Of a stretch of DNA of 64,000 nucleotides, positions 54,254 to 61,134 are shown in pieces; the stretch's first letter is position 1, and every line of letters begins with the position of its first letter. The translations under genes were made by a program, and so were the position numbers. Source of the stretch: an uncultured Sunxiuqinia sp. (GTDB taxonomy: Bacteria > Bacteroidota > Bacteroidia > Bacteroidales > Prolixibacteraceae); NCBI RefSeq assembly GCF_947495665.1, contig NZ_CANLZV010000011.1, forward strand, positions 62,001 through 126,000, read 5' to 3'. The notes under the pieces are model-generated. The model made no database searches. It saw nothing but the letters and a program-made list of their open reading frames with translations, and had not been told where the DNA came from.

Positions 54254-55426
54254 TTAATTGCCAGGACTGATTTTTTCTACCATTTCCATAATCTTATCTT
54301 CTAAATCCTCCTTGTAACCAGACTCTATCCATACAATTTGATTATTCGAATTTAAAATCATTGTTGTTGGAAGCCCATAGTTAATCTGGCTAAGTACTGC
54401 CATTCTTTCTTCTTTATTCTCTAGAGGATTACAGAGAATCTGATATTTAATCTCTTTATCCTTCATGTACGCTACTAGTTTTTCCCTTTTGTCGTAGGGA
54501 TAGAAAACCTTACAATTAATATTTTTTGCTTTGGAATAAGTATTATGAATTCTTTCAATTGCTGGTAGTGCCATTCGACATGGCCCACAAAATATTGACG
54601 ATATAAACAAAATTGTCGTAGTCCCTTTCGTTTCATTCATCTGCAAAGGAGTTCCATCGGTGTACTGTAAGCTCCAGTTGGGGATTCTATCACCAACACC
54701 AAGAGCTTCTGTCTCCTCGGCCTCTGTAATTGAATCTGATCTTGCTATGGATTGCCTGATGGCTAATAAACTGTCATAGGAATCATAATTCTTGAAATCA
54801 GAGTAATAATATTCTCGAATAAAAGGTTGCTCCTTATTTACAACAATTCGCAATAGCCAGGGAAGCAATGTCGCCTTATTGATATATAATTCATAAGCAA
54901 AGCGGTTAATATCCACAGCACTTAACTTGATGCATGAAACTTTTTGCAAAATAGTGTCCGTTTTAGCCTGAAGAGTATAACCATCGAGATTGAGAATATC
55001 AACAATCATTGGTAATTGCCCCAAAAAATCGCCTCTAAACGTTGATGGCTCTATTTTTTTTCTGCTGGTAGCAATTTTATCCTTTTTCGGGTTACTGTCA
55101 AGCGTTTTAACATGGACATTTCCATCGTAATTTAGCCTGATTGTAATAGGAACATGAAAACGTGGATGAATGAGGTCTTTCCGAACGTGATATTTATAAC
55201 CAATAATTGAATCTCCCTGCAATGCTTCAAAAGAAGCAACATTAGATGTCTGAAACCTATCTCCAATGCTCTTCCCCTCAATGGTAATTTCTTCAATCGT
55301 ATAAGCTATCGCTTTACCATTTACCAGGTTATTCTTAACGCTTTCAATTATTTGGGCCTTACTTTTTGGACAACCTACAAAAAGTAAGATGATAAATGTT
55401 ATTACATGCTTGTTCATAATTCTCAT
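54254..55426 (-). CDS. TlpA-family thioredoxin-like protein
   Basis: A 390-residue exported protein. Its N-terminal segment MNKHVITFIILLFVGCPKSKAQ has both a possible lipobox (FVGC) and a signal-peptidase I site (SKAQ), so anchoring is uncertain. An N-terminal domain of about 230 residues is followed by a thioredoxin domain with ISSIFCGPCRMALPA and the cis-proline region YGLPTTMIL. The CGPC active site suggests thiol oxidoreductase activity in the periplasm. Either of two in-frame ATG codons (55426 or 55417) may start it. AT-rich, with the same orientation and type as its neighbours. Confidence 0.72.
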   Translation of the reverse strand: MRIMNKHVITFIILLFVGCPKSKAQIIESVKNNLVNGKAIAYTIEEITIEGKSIGDRFQTSNVASFEALQGDSIIGYKYHVRKDLIHPRFHVPITIRLNYDGNVHVKTLDSNPKKDKIATSRKKIEPSTFRGDFLGQLPMIVDILNLDGYTLQAKTDTILQKVSCIKLSAVDINRFAYELYINKATLLPWLLRIVVNKEQPFIREYYYSDFKNYDSYDSLLAIRQSIARSDSITEAEETEALGVGDRIPNWSLQYTDGTPLQMNETKGTTTILFISSIFCGPCRMALPAIERIHNTYSKAKNINCKVFYPYDKREKLVAYMKDKEIKYQILCNPLENKEERMAVLSQINYGLPTTMILNSNNQIVWIESGYKEDLEDKIMEMVEKISPGN

Positions 55427-55477
55427 TTTTTATTGGATTAACAGTGGACAAATAATACCGTTTCTAATTTTTGAGAG

Positions 55478-55496
55478 CCTCCGCTGCCAGCGGAGG
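55478..55496. repeat. Short perfect GC-rich hairpin
   Basis: CCTCCGCTG and CAGCGGAGG pair around one C, in an AT-rich gap of 94 bp between two genes. It shares the CCGCTG/CAGCGG core with the element at 52378-52477. Confidence 0.5.
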
Positions 55497-55520
55497 ACTG
55501 CTGAGTTTTTACAATATCCT

Positions 55521-56567
55521 TTATTCAAGTATTACTTTTTTGACAGGTTCTAAATATGTGCTGAATAAATTAGCTGGATAAGCTTCATGAAATTTCTCAA
55601 TGATTTCTATAAATTCATTTTCCTTCTTTCTTCTTGAATTTTGGATAATGTATCTGACCGTAAAATATTCAAGATTTTCACCCTCAAAAAATTTATTGGC
55701 TAACCCTAACCGATAAGTATGTTCTAACCCCTTTTCTCTGTATTCAGCACGAGTTTCTGAAAATTCAGAATAGGTAATTGAATTATAGATATTGTACCAG
55801 TAATATAAATCCAGAAAATCGTATAGATTCTTTGTTCTCGGAATGTCTTCATTGGTTAGAGACACTAAGGCATTTGCATCCTCCCAATATTTACTTACTG
55901 AATCAGGAATAGAAGCTCCCTCCCTGATATATTTAGCTGTATTCATTGAAGCAATCGTACTTAAAGCAGTTCCATAGTAAACGTCTCTATCGGTTTTTAT
56001 CAGGTTAAATACCTCCGTATTGATTTTGCCTTCTTCCAATAATTCATTGAGTTTTAAATTTTCTCCTTGCCTAAGAGCGAATAAATCCTTTTTGATGCCG
56101 GTCATATCGGCAGGTTCTCTTTTGAAATTAAAGAAGCAGGTTTTAGGATTGGCTTGAGATAAGTTATTGTAAAAGTCCTGAATTGTGTTGTTGCTTCCTT
56201 CTATTACAAATTGTTGTTCCTTAGAAGTCAGGTCAATGGTCAAATCATATGTTTCGCCAGGCTCTGCAACAATTGTAGGGCTTTGCTCAAATGCCATAAA
56301 ACCTTTTGCAAGTACCACTACAAATGAAGGTTTGTCGATACTAAAACTGATTTCAAATTTACCTAAAGAGTCAGTGTCAATTGAATTTGTTATAGCCCAG
56401 TCACAAATACCATTTGTAGGAGCAGTATAGATAATTTCCACAGGCTGTTCACCTATGATTTGTCCCCGAATTAAAACCTCCTTATTTTTTGTTTTGCACG
56501 ATATTAAACTAACAAGAACCAGAATGGCTATTGAAATTGATTGTTTCATTTTTTTGTTTCTTTTCAT
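55521..56567 (-). CDS. Exported lipoprotein resembling the N-terminal half of TlpA proteins, without thioredoxin domain
   Basis: A 348-residue lipoprotein with a strongly basic start (MKRNKKMKQS), hydrophobic core and lipobox SLISC. The ATG at 56567 is chosen because it supplies the positive n-region; an ATG six codons later would also serve. The mature part opens with an immunoglobulin-like beta domain (VLIRGQIIGEQPVEIIY, KFEISFSIDKPSFVVV) like the N-terminal part of Bacteroidota TlpA lipoproteins, then a helical part. It contains no CxxC motif and ends where a thioredoxin domain would begin. The adjacent gene encodes a separate TlpA, so the two may act together. Confidence 0.65.
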   Translation of the reverse strand: MKRNKKMKQSISIAILVLVSLISCKTKNKEVLIRGQIIGEQPVEIIYTAPTNGICDWAITNSIDTDSLGKFEISFSIDKPSFVVVLAKGFMAFEQSPTIVAEPGETYDLTIDLTSKEQQFVIEGSNNTIQDFYNNLSQANPKTCFFNFKREPADMTGIKKDLFALRQGENLKLNELLEEGKINTEVFNLIKTDRDVYYGTALSTIASMNTAKYIREGASIPDSVSKYWEDANALVSLTNEDIPRTKNLYDFLDLYYWYNIYNSITYSEFSETRAEYREKGLEHTYRLGLANKFFEGENLEYFTVRYIIQNSRRKKENEFIEIIEKFHEAYPANLFSTYLEPVKKVILE

Positions 56568-56614
56568 GTGTGAAATAATCTTGGAGAGCGACAGCATCCG
56601 GCAGGTAGACTTCT

Positions 56615-56651
56615 TTACTGATCGGTTGACTTCGAGTCACCCGATCAGTAA
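56615..56651. repeat. Long inverted repeat upstream of the lipoprotein gene
   Basis: TTACTGATCGG (56615-56625) pairs with CCGATCAGTAA (56641-56651); inside, TGACT and AGTCA pair around TCG. A 16-bp stem with a single mismatch results, 48 bp upstream of the ATG of the gene at 55521. Confidence 0.6.
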
Positions 56652-56818
56652 CAATTTGATTTTATACCTATCATCTTTGGCTTTCGGCCAATTGAGTAAT
56701 AAAGAAGAGCTGTCATAAGTAATTTAAGTTAGATGATTAATAAACCGCACGATCCAACCGAGCGGCGGCGGGGATTAGTTAAATCTATTTTTCTAAGTTT
56801 CATCGATTTCTAATTTTC

Positions 56819-56950
56819 GCTAACGGTCACTTGTATGTGGTCGGGCGGTCCCGATGCAATCGGGAGTGTCAGACTCGCAGGAAAGTGGGCGCAAGGTCTG
56901 ACTTGTCAGACCGCTGAACCCCCCGCCTGCCATATAAAAATTGTTATAAC
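56819..56950. repeat. attC-like imperfect palindromic site 1
   Basis: GCTAAC at 56819-56824 and GTTATAAC at 56943-56950 end an imperfect palindrome in which TGTATGTGG..GGGCGG pairs with CCCGCC..CCATATA. The central part adds hairpins CCCGAT/ATCGGG (about 56850-56864) and GGTCTGAC/GTCAGACC (56895-56912). On the minus strand it directly follows the stop of the gene at 56958. The layout of paired end boxes, paired inner boxes and a variable structured centre is that of an integron attC site; the end boxes keep the AAC/GTT triplets but not the full consensus. Confidence 0.5.
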
Positions 56951-57846
56951 ACGATTTTTAATTAGATTTTAAGAGTTCATATTCAATATCTCCAATCTGA
57001 TATTCTGACTTCGTTTTGTCCTTTGCTACGTTTTTTAAAACTAACGTATCCCCCTTTAAAGACCATTGATATTTAAGTGATGGTTCTTGTTTGTTATTTT
57101 TATCATCTATCGTAAAAATATTCTCTTTAAATATCCCCACTTTTAACCAAATATTTAACTCTTTACCTTCCCATTCCTTAATTCCTTTGATTGCATTTCT
57201 TTTGATATCTACCATATCAGATGTCGCTGTCTGATTCCTGATGATATTATAGTTTCCAGTTATGATATTTCTTATAAACAAATTGTTATTGCGCAAAGGG
57301 AAACCATTTGGTTGAACCAGGTCAAGTGCATCTTTTAATTGTTTATAAGCATAATTTCCTGAGTCGTCAGAAAGAATCATTTGAGTTTTACTAGAGTCAA
57401 ATTTAATTTTAAATTGCTGACAATTAACACTATGATCATCTGTTAACTCATATGGGATTTTTTGTTTTTTTAAAAATCCAGCGGTTGTTATTTGATTTTC
57501 ATTCGGTTCAAATTCAATAATAAGTCTTTCTGTAATGTCTTTGTCCAATTCGTTTATTCTCTGGGGCGATAGATCAGCATCAGCATAAGCGGTAAGAACC
57601 CATGGGAGATTAATTTCTGTACTTGACAGGATTGCGGTGTTTCCAACACTTTCATAATTGTATTTTGTCTTATTTTGAAAACCAGCAAAAATGATTGACA
57701 GCGAAATGAACAGAGTCATTAAAATAGTTGTTTTCATTTGATTAATTTTAAGTTGTTCTAATTTCCGAACTAATATTTACTTGTCTGTAAGTTTTCAATC
57801 TTGCCCAATGATCATGCCAACCCTCTTATTTAAATTGTGTTATAAC
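56943..57846 (-). mobile_element. Cassette-like unit 1: one gene between perfect 10-bp inverted ends
   Basis: GTTATAACAC (56943-56952) and GTGTTATAAC (57837-57846) are exact inverted copies flanking the single gene 56958-57737. In integron cassettes the first bases of a cassette are complementary to the box that follows its own gene, which is the relation seen here. No integrase gene is visible. Confidence 0.45.
56958..57737 (-). CDS. Exported protein of unknown function in a cassette-like unit
   Basis: A 259-residue AT-rich gene for a protein with signal peptide MKTTILMTLFISLSIIFAG (residues 1-19). The mature part mixes polar strands and helices (ERLIIEFEPNENQITTAGFL, KGIKEWEGKELNIWLKVGIF) and ends YQIGDIEYELLKSN, somewhat like lipocalin-type or 'lipoprotein' folds, but I do not recognise a family. 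It has no cysteine-based or metal motif. It fills most of a unit with perfect inverted ends, on the same strand as the following unit. Confidence 0.6.
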   Translation of the reverse strand: MKTTILMTLFISLSIIFAGFQNKTKYNYESVGNTAILSSTEINLPWVLTAYADADLSPQRINELDKDITERLIIEFEPNENQITTAGFLKKQKIPYELTDDHSVNCQQFKIKFDSSKTQMILSDDSGNYAYKQLKDALDLVQPNGFPLRNNNLFIRNIITGNYNIIRNQTATSDMVDIKRNAIKGIKEWEGKELNIWLKVGIFKENIFTIDDKNNKQEPSLKYQWSLKGDTLVLKNVAKDKTKSEYQIGDIEYELLKSN

Positions 57847-58031
57847 GGCCTGCCGCATGAAGCGTATGGAGATCTAACCATACTAACTCCCCAAATTGAG
57901 CAGAGCCAAAGCGTTGGTTTTAGTTTTAAGTTTTCATTTTTAAAGTCAAATCAGCGATTTGGCGTTGTGCGCCGAAGTCACAAACTTTGCAAATCGAGCT
58001 GACCTCCATATGCTTTATTGCGGTTTGTTAG
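57839..58031. repeat. attC-like imperfect palindromic site 2
   Basis: Ends GTTATAAC (57839-57846) and GTTAGCC (58027-58033). Inner arms are strong: CCGCATGAAGCGTATGGAG (57853-57871) pairs with CTCCATATGCTTTATTGCGG (58004-58023) with few mismatches. About 130 bp of structured centre lies between. It separates two cassette-like units, as an attC site would. Confidence 0.55.
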
Positions 58032-58628
58032 CCTTTGTGATTTTTTACCACCATTTGCCTTTCTCCAAGTTATCAATCACGATTTGTTTAATAACAGAAT
58101 CAAATTCTACTGAATCTACTTTTTGAATAATTTCTTTTAATGGAATCAGGTCATGAATTGGACTTTGAAGTTCATAATTGATATAACCAGTGTCAAGGTT
58201 GTTAATGTTGTCTTTATATGCTTTTAAAAATAAGTCAGGCCTTTTTTCAAGAACAACGAATAACATTTCATTACTAAATTCTCCAAATTCTACGTTATTA
58301 CTACAACATCTGTCAATAGTTGCTAATAAAGATGCAATTAATGGTTCTGTTAGGTTGTCCCTGTTTTCTGAAATCGATAAAACTATTCCAAGGTCACATT
58401 TAGTCGAATCGCAAGGAGTTTCTTTAATTATTGTTTCTGATTCCTTATTCTTTTCAATTGATGCAGTCTTGCTTGGATTATCATTTGTTTGCTCAACTGA
58501 TTCAGAACCAATATTATTGTCATTGTTGTCCGAGTTTCGTTTTGGCAAGCAACCAACCAGAAAAATAATGGCTAAAATGTAAATTAACTTATTCATATGT
58601 GTGGTTCGTTTTTTTCATAAAGGCTAAC
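58027..58628 (-). mobile_element. Cassette-like unit 2: one gene between perfect 10-bp inverted ends
   Basis: GTTAGCCTTT (58027-58036) and AAAGGCTAAC (58619-58628) are exact inverted copies flanking the single gene 58045-58596. The end sequence differs from that of unit 1 but the rule is the same, and orientation is the same. Confidence 0.45.
58045..58596 (-). CDS. Lipoprotein of unknown function in a cassette-like unit
   Basis: A 183-residue AT-rich gene. The signal peptide MNKLIYILAIIFLVGC ends in a clear lipobox LVGC (Cys16). A low-complexity Asn/Asp/Ser/Glu linker (about 20-60) precedes a helical domain with two cysteine pairs (CDSTKC, RCCSNN) and EKRPDLFLKAYKDNI. No family recognised. 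The gene starts 23 bp inside one inverted end and stops 9 bp inside the other, so it occupies the whole unit, as in a gene cassette. A promoter within the unit is not apparent. Confidence 0.6.
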   Translation of the reverse strand: MNKLIYILAIIFLVGCLPKRNSDNNDNNIGSESVEQTNDNPSKTASIEKNKESETIIKETPCDSTKCDLGIVLSISENRDNLTEPLIASLLATIDRCCSNNVEFGEFSNEMLFVVLEKRPDLFLKAYKDNINNLDTGYINYELQSPIHDLIPLKEIIQKVDSVEFDSVIKQIVIDNLEKGKWW

Positions 58629-58726
58629 ACTTGTATACCCACAGTCTTGTGGATATATTCGCTTTAGCTGGATGTGTTTTTACTGGTGAAAACGCTGATT
58701 GTGTGCAGTGGGTGTCCGTTGGTTAG
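58622..58726. repeat. attC-like imperfect palindromic site 3
   Basis: Ends GGCTAAC (58622-58628) and GTTAG (58722-58726), inner arms ACCCAC (58637-58642) and GTGGGT (58708-58713), total about 105 nt. On the minus strand it precedes the gene at 58045. Pairing is weaker than in site 2. Confidence 0.45.
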
Positions 58727-58907
58727 TACTGTCATTGGTTTTTTCCTTTTTCGATTTCGCCGATTAAGTTATAAAAATTTACAAAATGTATGTACGAATA
58801 AGCATCTTTTTATTTTCGTCCTAAATGACTGATAATCTTTATCGAGCATTTTCTATTTAACACCTCAGGGGGGTACTTCCGAAGTACCCCTCCCCACCTC
58901 AAACATG

Positions 58908-59180
58908 ACTCGAGTTACCTCTGAGGTGACTGCAGTCGGTTCTGACCTGACTCGACTTACCTTAGAGGTGACTGCAGTCGGTTCCGACCTGACTCGACTT
59001 ACCTTCGAGGTAACTGCAGTTGGTTCCGAACGGACTCGAGTCATCAAAAAGGTGAGTGCAGTCGGCAAAAGGGTCGGCGAAGTCAGCGCTGAGCAAACTG
59101 CAGTAGGCAAAAACAGAACTCGGGTTGGTTCCGGACAAACTGCAGTCGGCTTGCACCAAACTGCAGTTGGGGATCAACTA
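58908..59180. repeat. Array of thirteen 21-bp tandem units with alternating ACTGCAGT and ACTCGAGT palindromes
   Basis: Units begin every 21 bp exactly from 58908 to 59160 with no indel. Most begin with the palindrome ACTGCAGT or the related ACTCGA/ACTCGAGT, the two forms alternating in the first seven units, with a second palindromic block (ACCTCTGAGGT, GGTTCCGACC and relatives) between. Later units are more diverged. Because 21 is a multiple of three the array is open in several frames; the plus frame gives heptads such as TAVGSDL and TRLTLEV. It lies outside the terminator of the neighbouring gene, so a DNA-level role is favoured. Confidence 0.8.
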
Positions 59181-59211
59181 CAAGCTTCCAACTGGGCCCA
59201 TGTTCCTTCCG

Positions 59212-59246
59212 AAAAAAAAAGACAGGAACTCGGTACTGCTCCTGCC
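59212..59246 (-). terminator. Terminator of the gene at 59286
   Basis: On the minus strand GGCAGGA pairs with TCCTGTC (one G-T) around a 12-nt loop, followed by nine T residues, 40 bp past the stop codon. Confidence 0.75.
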
Positions 59247-59285
59247 TTTGTCACACATCAATCTAAATCTCCCGATTTTAGTCAA

Positions 59286-59750
59286 TCAATCGGTTTTCCG
59301 GTTTCCATTGCTGGCAAACCGTTTCCTCAAATCTTCATAAATGGCTTTTGAGCCGGGAATACTAAGTTTGGCCGCCTGTTTCACCGAGTTGTAATAAGTA
59401 AGTGCTGCGGTGTAACTTTCCGATCCGGCTTGCGTGGTGGTATCATCCAGGTTCAACACCAACTGCTGCACCGGGCGCAAAACAGCCATGAGTTTCTCCC
59501 AGCTATCCATGTCGTTTTTAAAACCATCCACATCCATAAAAGGAGGTGCAAACTGGGGATCGCTGTTGGAATAATCCAGGCATTTCTCAACAAACGGAGC
59601 GGTGCCATCGCTCATTTTGGGTAGCGACTGCCGCTCCTCGGCATTTAAGGCAATCAGGTAAGGTTTCAGTAAAGCAACGGCTTCGTTAATGTGGTTTGCC
59701 GCTTCTTCGGCCACGGTGTCGGGCAACTGGTAATTAATCTTATTTTCCAT
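59286..59750 (-). CDS. Conserved hypothetical all-helical protein
   Basis: A 154-residue cytoplasmic protein without signal peptide, predicted mostly helical: repeated helices around EEAANHINEAVALLKPYLIALNAEERQ, a conserved-looking LPKMSDGTAPFVEKCLDY segment, DSWEKLMAVLRPVQQLVLNLDD and SYTAALTYYNSVKQAAK. I recall similar short hypothetical proteins in Bacteroidota with the LPKMGD and AALTFYNSVK blocks, without known role. GC content and codon use look like the chromosome rather than the AT-rich island to its left. It ends in a proper terminator. Confidence 0.65.
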   Translation of the reverse strand: MENKINYQLPDTVAEEAANHINEAVALLKPYLIALNAEERQSLPKMSDGTAPFVEKCLDYSNSDPQFAPPFMDVDGFKNDMDSWEKLMAVLRPVQQLVLNLDDTTTQAGSESYTAALTYYNSVKQAAKLSIPGSKAIYEDLRKRFASNGNRKTD

Positions 59751-59827
59751 TTGCTTAGGTATTAAAAGTTTAGTGACTAAAAGTTAAATGTTCTTTTTCA
59801 TCTCTCCTAAGAATTTACCATAAACTT

Positions 59828-59888
59828 CATGAACTGACCATTTTAGCCCAAAAATGAGCCCTCCCGACTCATGAACGAACATTTTCAC
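59828..59888 (+). repeat. Dispersed repeat, copy 2
   Basis: Shares ATGAGCC, CATGAACGA and CATTTT in order with the minus strand of 40193-40252; a small ACACTG/CAGTGT hairpin follows at about 59910-59926. Confidence 0.5.
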
Positions 59889-60358
59889 CCAACAACCAAC
59901 AGCAAAAAACACTGGTTTTCAGTGTCATTTTTACTGAATCATCCATCAAAAACAGCAAATTAGTTATGAGACTTGAGTGAGAAGAATGCACGAGGGCATG
60001 AAGACACGAAGGCACGAAACTGTCAACATCCAACTTCTCCATTTCGCCGAGAGAACAAGATTTCACACCTTACGCTAGTGGTTGGATTTCCTTCTCTTCT
60101 CGAAGGGAAGGTGTCCCGGGAACCGGGACGGATGGGTTAAGAAAAAGTGAGCAGATGAGCCAGGCAGCAGGGAGAAGGGAGAGGGCAAGAACACACGAAG
60201 TCACGAACGTACGAAGTCACGAAGGCCGAAGCCAACAAAATCTAACTCCCCAACTTCACCGCCAGGTGAAAAGGACGGCCTACGAGGGTTTTAAACCAGA
60301 AAACAAGGAAAGGAATCGGCGTGGGACTAGCTAAGAAAACCCTGTTTGACGACCAACG

Positions 60359-60489
60359 GGAGAAAAGAGCGCATCGGCAAACGTTAGCCCCACAACCTGA
60401 CAGCGTCGGAAGGTCCTGTCAGCGTTTAATCAAAACCGACAACTTCTGACCAGTAACAGATCCTGAAACAAGTTCAGGAGGACACTCAA
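60359..60489 (+). repeat. REP-like direct repeat, copy A
   Basis: About 130 bp, nearly identical to 60726-60855. Includes the palindrome TCCTGAA-ACAAG-TTCAGGA (60461-60479), a form I know as a frequent repeated extragenic palindrome in Bacteroidota and some Alphaproteobacteria, and CTGACAG/CTGTCAG arms. Confidence 0.8.
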
Positions 60490-60725
60490 AACGGATAACC
60501 GAAGGTACGAACGTGTGACCGAAAAATCACTTCCTTTCGCGTTGGGCGAAAGTTTATTGTCCGGCTCAGGCCCATTTCCCCGCCTGACAAGGAGGGGTGT
60601 TCCCGACTTGTCGGGGACGGGGTGGTCAAAACCAGCACAAAGACGATAAACTTGAAAATTCTGAATTAATAACAAAACCACCTCGTCACCGGTAAACCGG
60701 TGCCACTCCTCCTTGCTAAAAAGGA

Positions 60726-60855
60726 GGAGAAAAGAGTGCATCGGCAAACGGTAGCCCACAACCTGGCAGCGTCCGAAGGTCCTGGCAGCGTTTAATTTGA
60801 ACCCGACAACTTCTGACCAGTAACAGATCCTGAAACAAGTTCAGGAAGACGCTCA
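60726..60855 (+). repeat. REP-like direct repeat, copy B
   Basis: Second copy of the element at 60359-60489 in the same orientation, with the same TCCTGAA/TTCAGGA palindrome at 60828-60846. Differences are scattered single bases. Confidence 0.8.
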
Positions 60856-61013
60856 ATCCGACGAACTTATGAACACACGAAGTCATGAACGTACGAAGGC
60901 ATGAACTGCTTGTCAACTGAAAACCGATAACTGACAACCGACACCGCTCAACTATCATCCGGCACCACTCAAAGCTCGCCCGTTTTCCCCTTCGCACTGT
61001 CCCTTCTTTTTGC

Positions 61014-61021
61014 TATCTTTG
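61014..61021 (+). promoter_or_regulatory. Candidate Bacteroidota -7 promoter element of leuS
   Basis: TATCTTTG is a perfect TAnnTTTG match 113 bp upstream of the leuS ATG, implying a leader of roughly 105 nt. Confidence 0.5.
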
Positions 61022-61027
61022 CGCCTC

Positions 61028-61134
61028 AAATCGAATGAGGTAGACGTTTTATGCCCCGGCAAACAGCGTCAACTCACCGATAAACAACAGTGACGGGTCT
61101 TCGACCTAAAAATGCTTTTAATCTTTTCAACACG
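61028..61134 (+). promoter_or_regulatory. Putative structured 5' leader of leuS
   Basis: Between the -7 element and the ATG lie small potential stems GACG/CGTC (61043-61046 with 61067-61070) and GGTC-TTC-GACC (61096-61106). No known riboswitch or T-box motif is recognised. Regulation by leader is only a possibility. Confidence 0.25.

Larger units (their letters stand above)
58597..59285. other. 689-bp non-coding stretch with attC-like site 3, a hairpin, the 21-bp array and a terminator
   Basis: Contents are listed separately. A perfect 10-bp hairpin GGGGTACTTC/GAAGTACCCC sits at 58870-58890 just before the array. A 148-codon open frame with ATG at 58905 runs through the array; it has no ribosome-binding site I can see and its openness follows from the 21-bp period. 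Confidence 0.5.
59751..61134. other. 1.4-kb non-coding spacer rich in REP-like repeats
   Basis: No gene supported. It carries dispersed repeat copy 2, short tandem motifs of the ACGAAG(G/T)CACGAA kind (near 59990-60020, 60189-60226 and 60871-60905), a 130-bp direct repeat, several palindromes (CCCGAC-TT-GTCGGG near 60602-60615, CACCGG-TAAA-CCGGTG near 60687-60702) and the leuS promoter and leader at the right end. Confidence 0.7.

Noticed and set aside
58908-59180. CRISPR array
   Set aside because: The units are contiguous 21-bp repeats with no unique spacers of 30-40 bp, repeats are not identical, and there are no cas genes in the window. The same holds for 30559-30778.
58905-59351. Open frame of 148 codons through the 21-bp array
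   Set aside because: Several frames on both strands are open there because the unit length is a multiple of three. No ribosome-binding site is seen, and the frame continues into the terminator and the 3' end of the opposite gene. Kept only as an alternative reading of the array.
60430-60997. Two minus-strand frames with the recurring LNLFQDLLLVRS translation
   Set aside because: These are translations of the REP-like repeat copies; the shared peptide comes from the TCCTGAAACAAGTTCAGGA palindrome and not from a gene.
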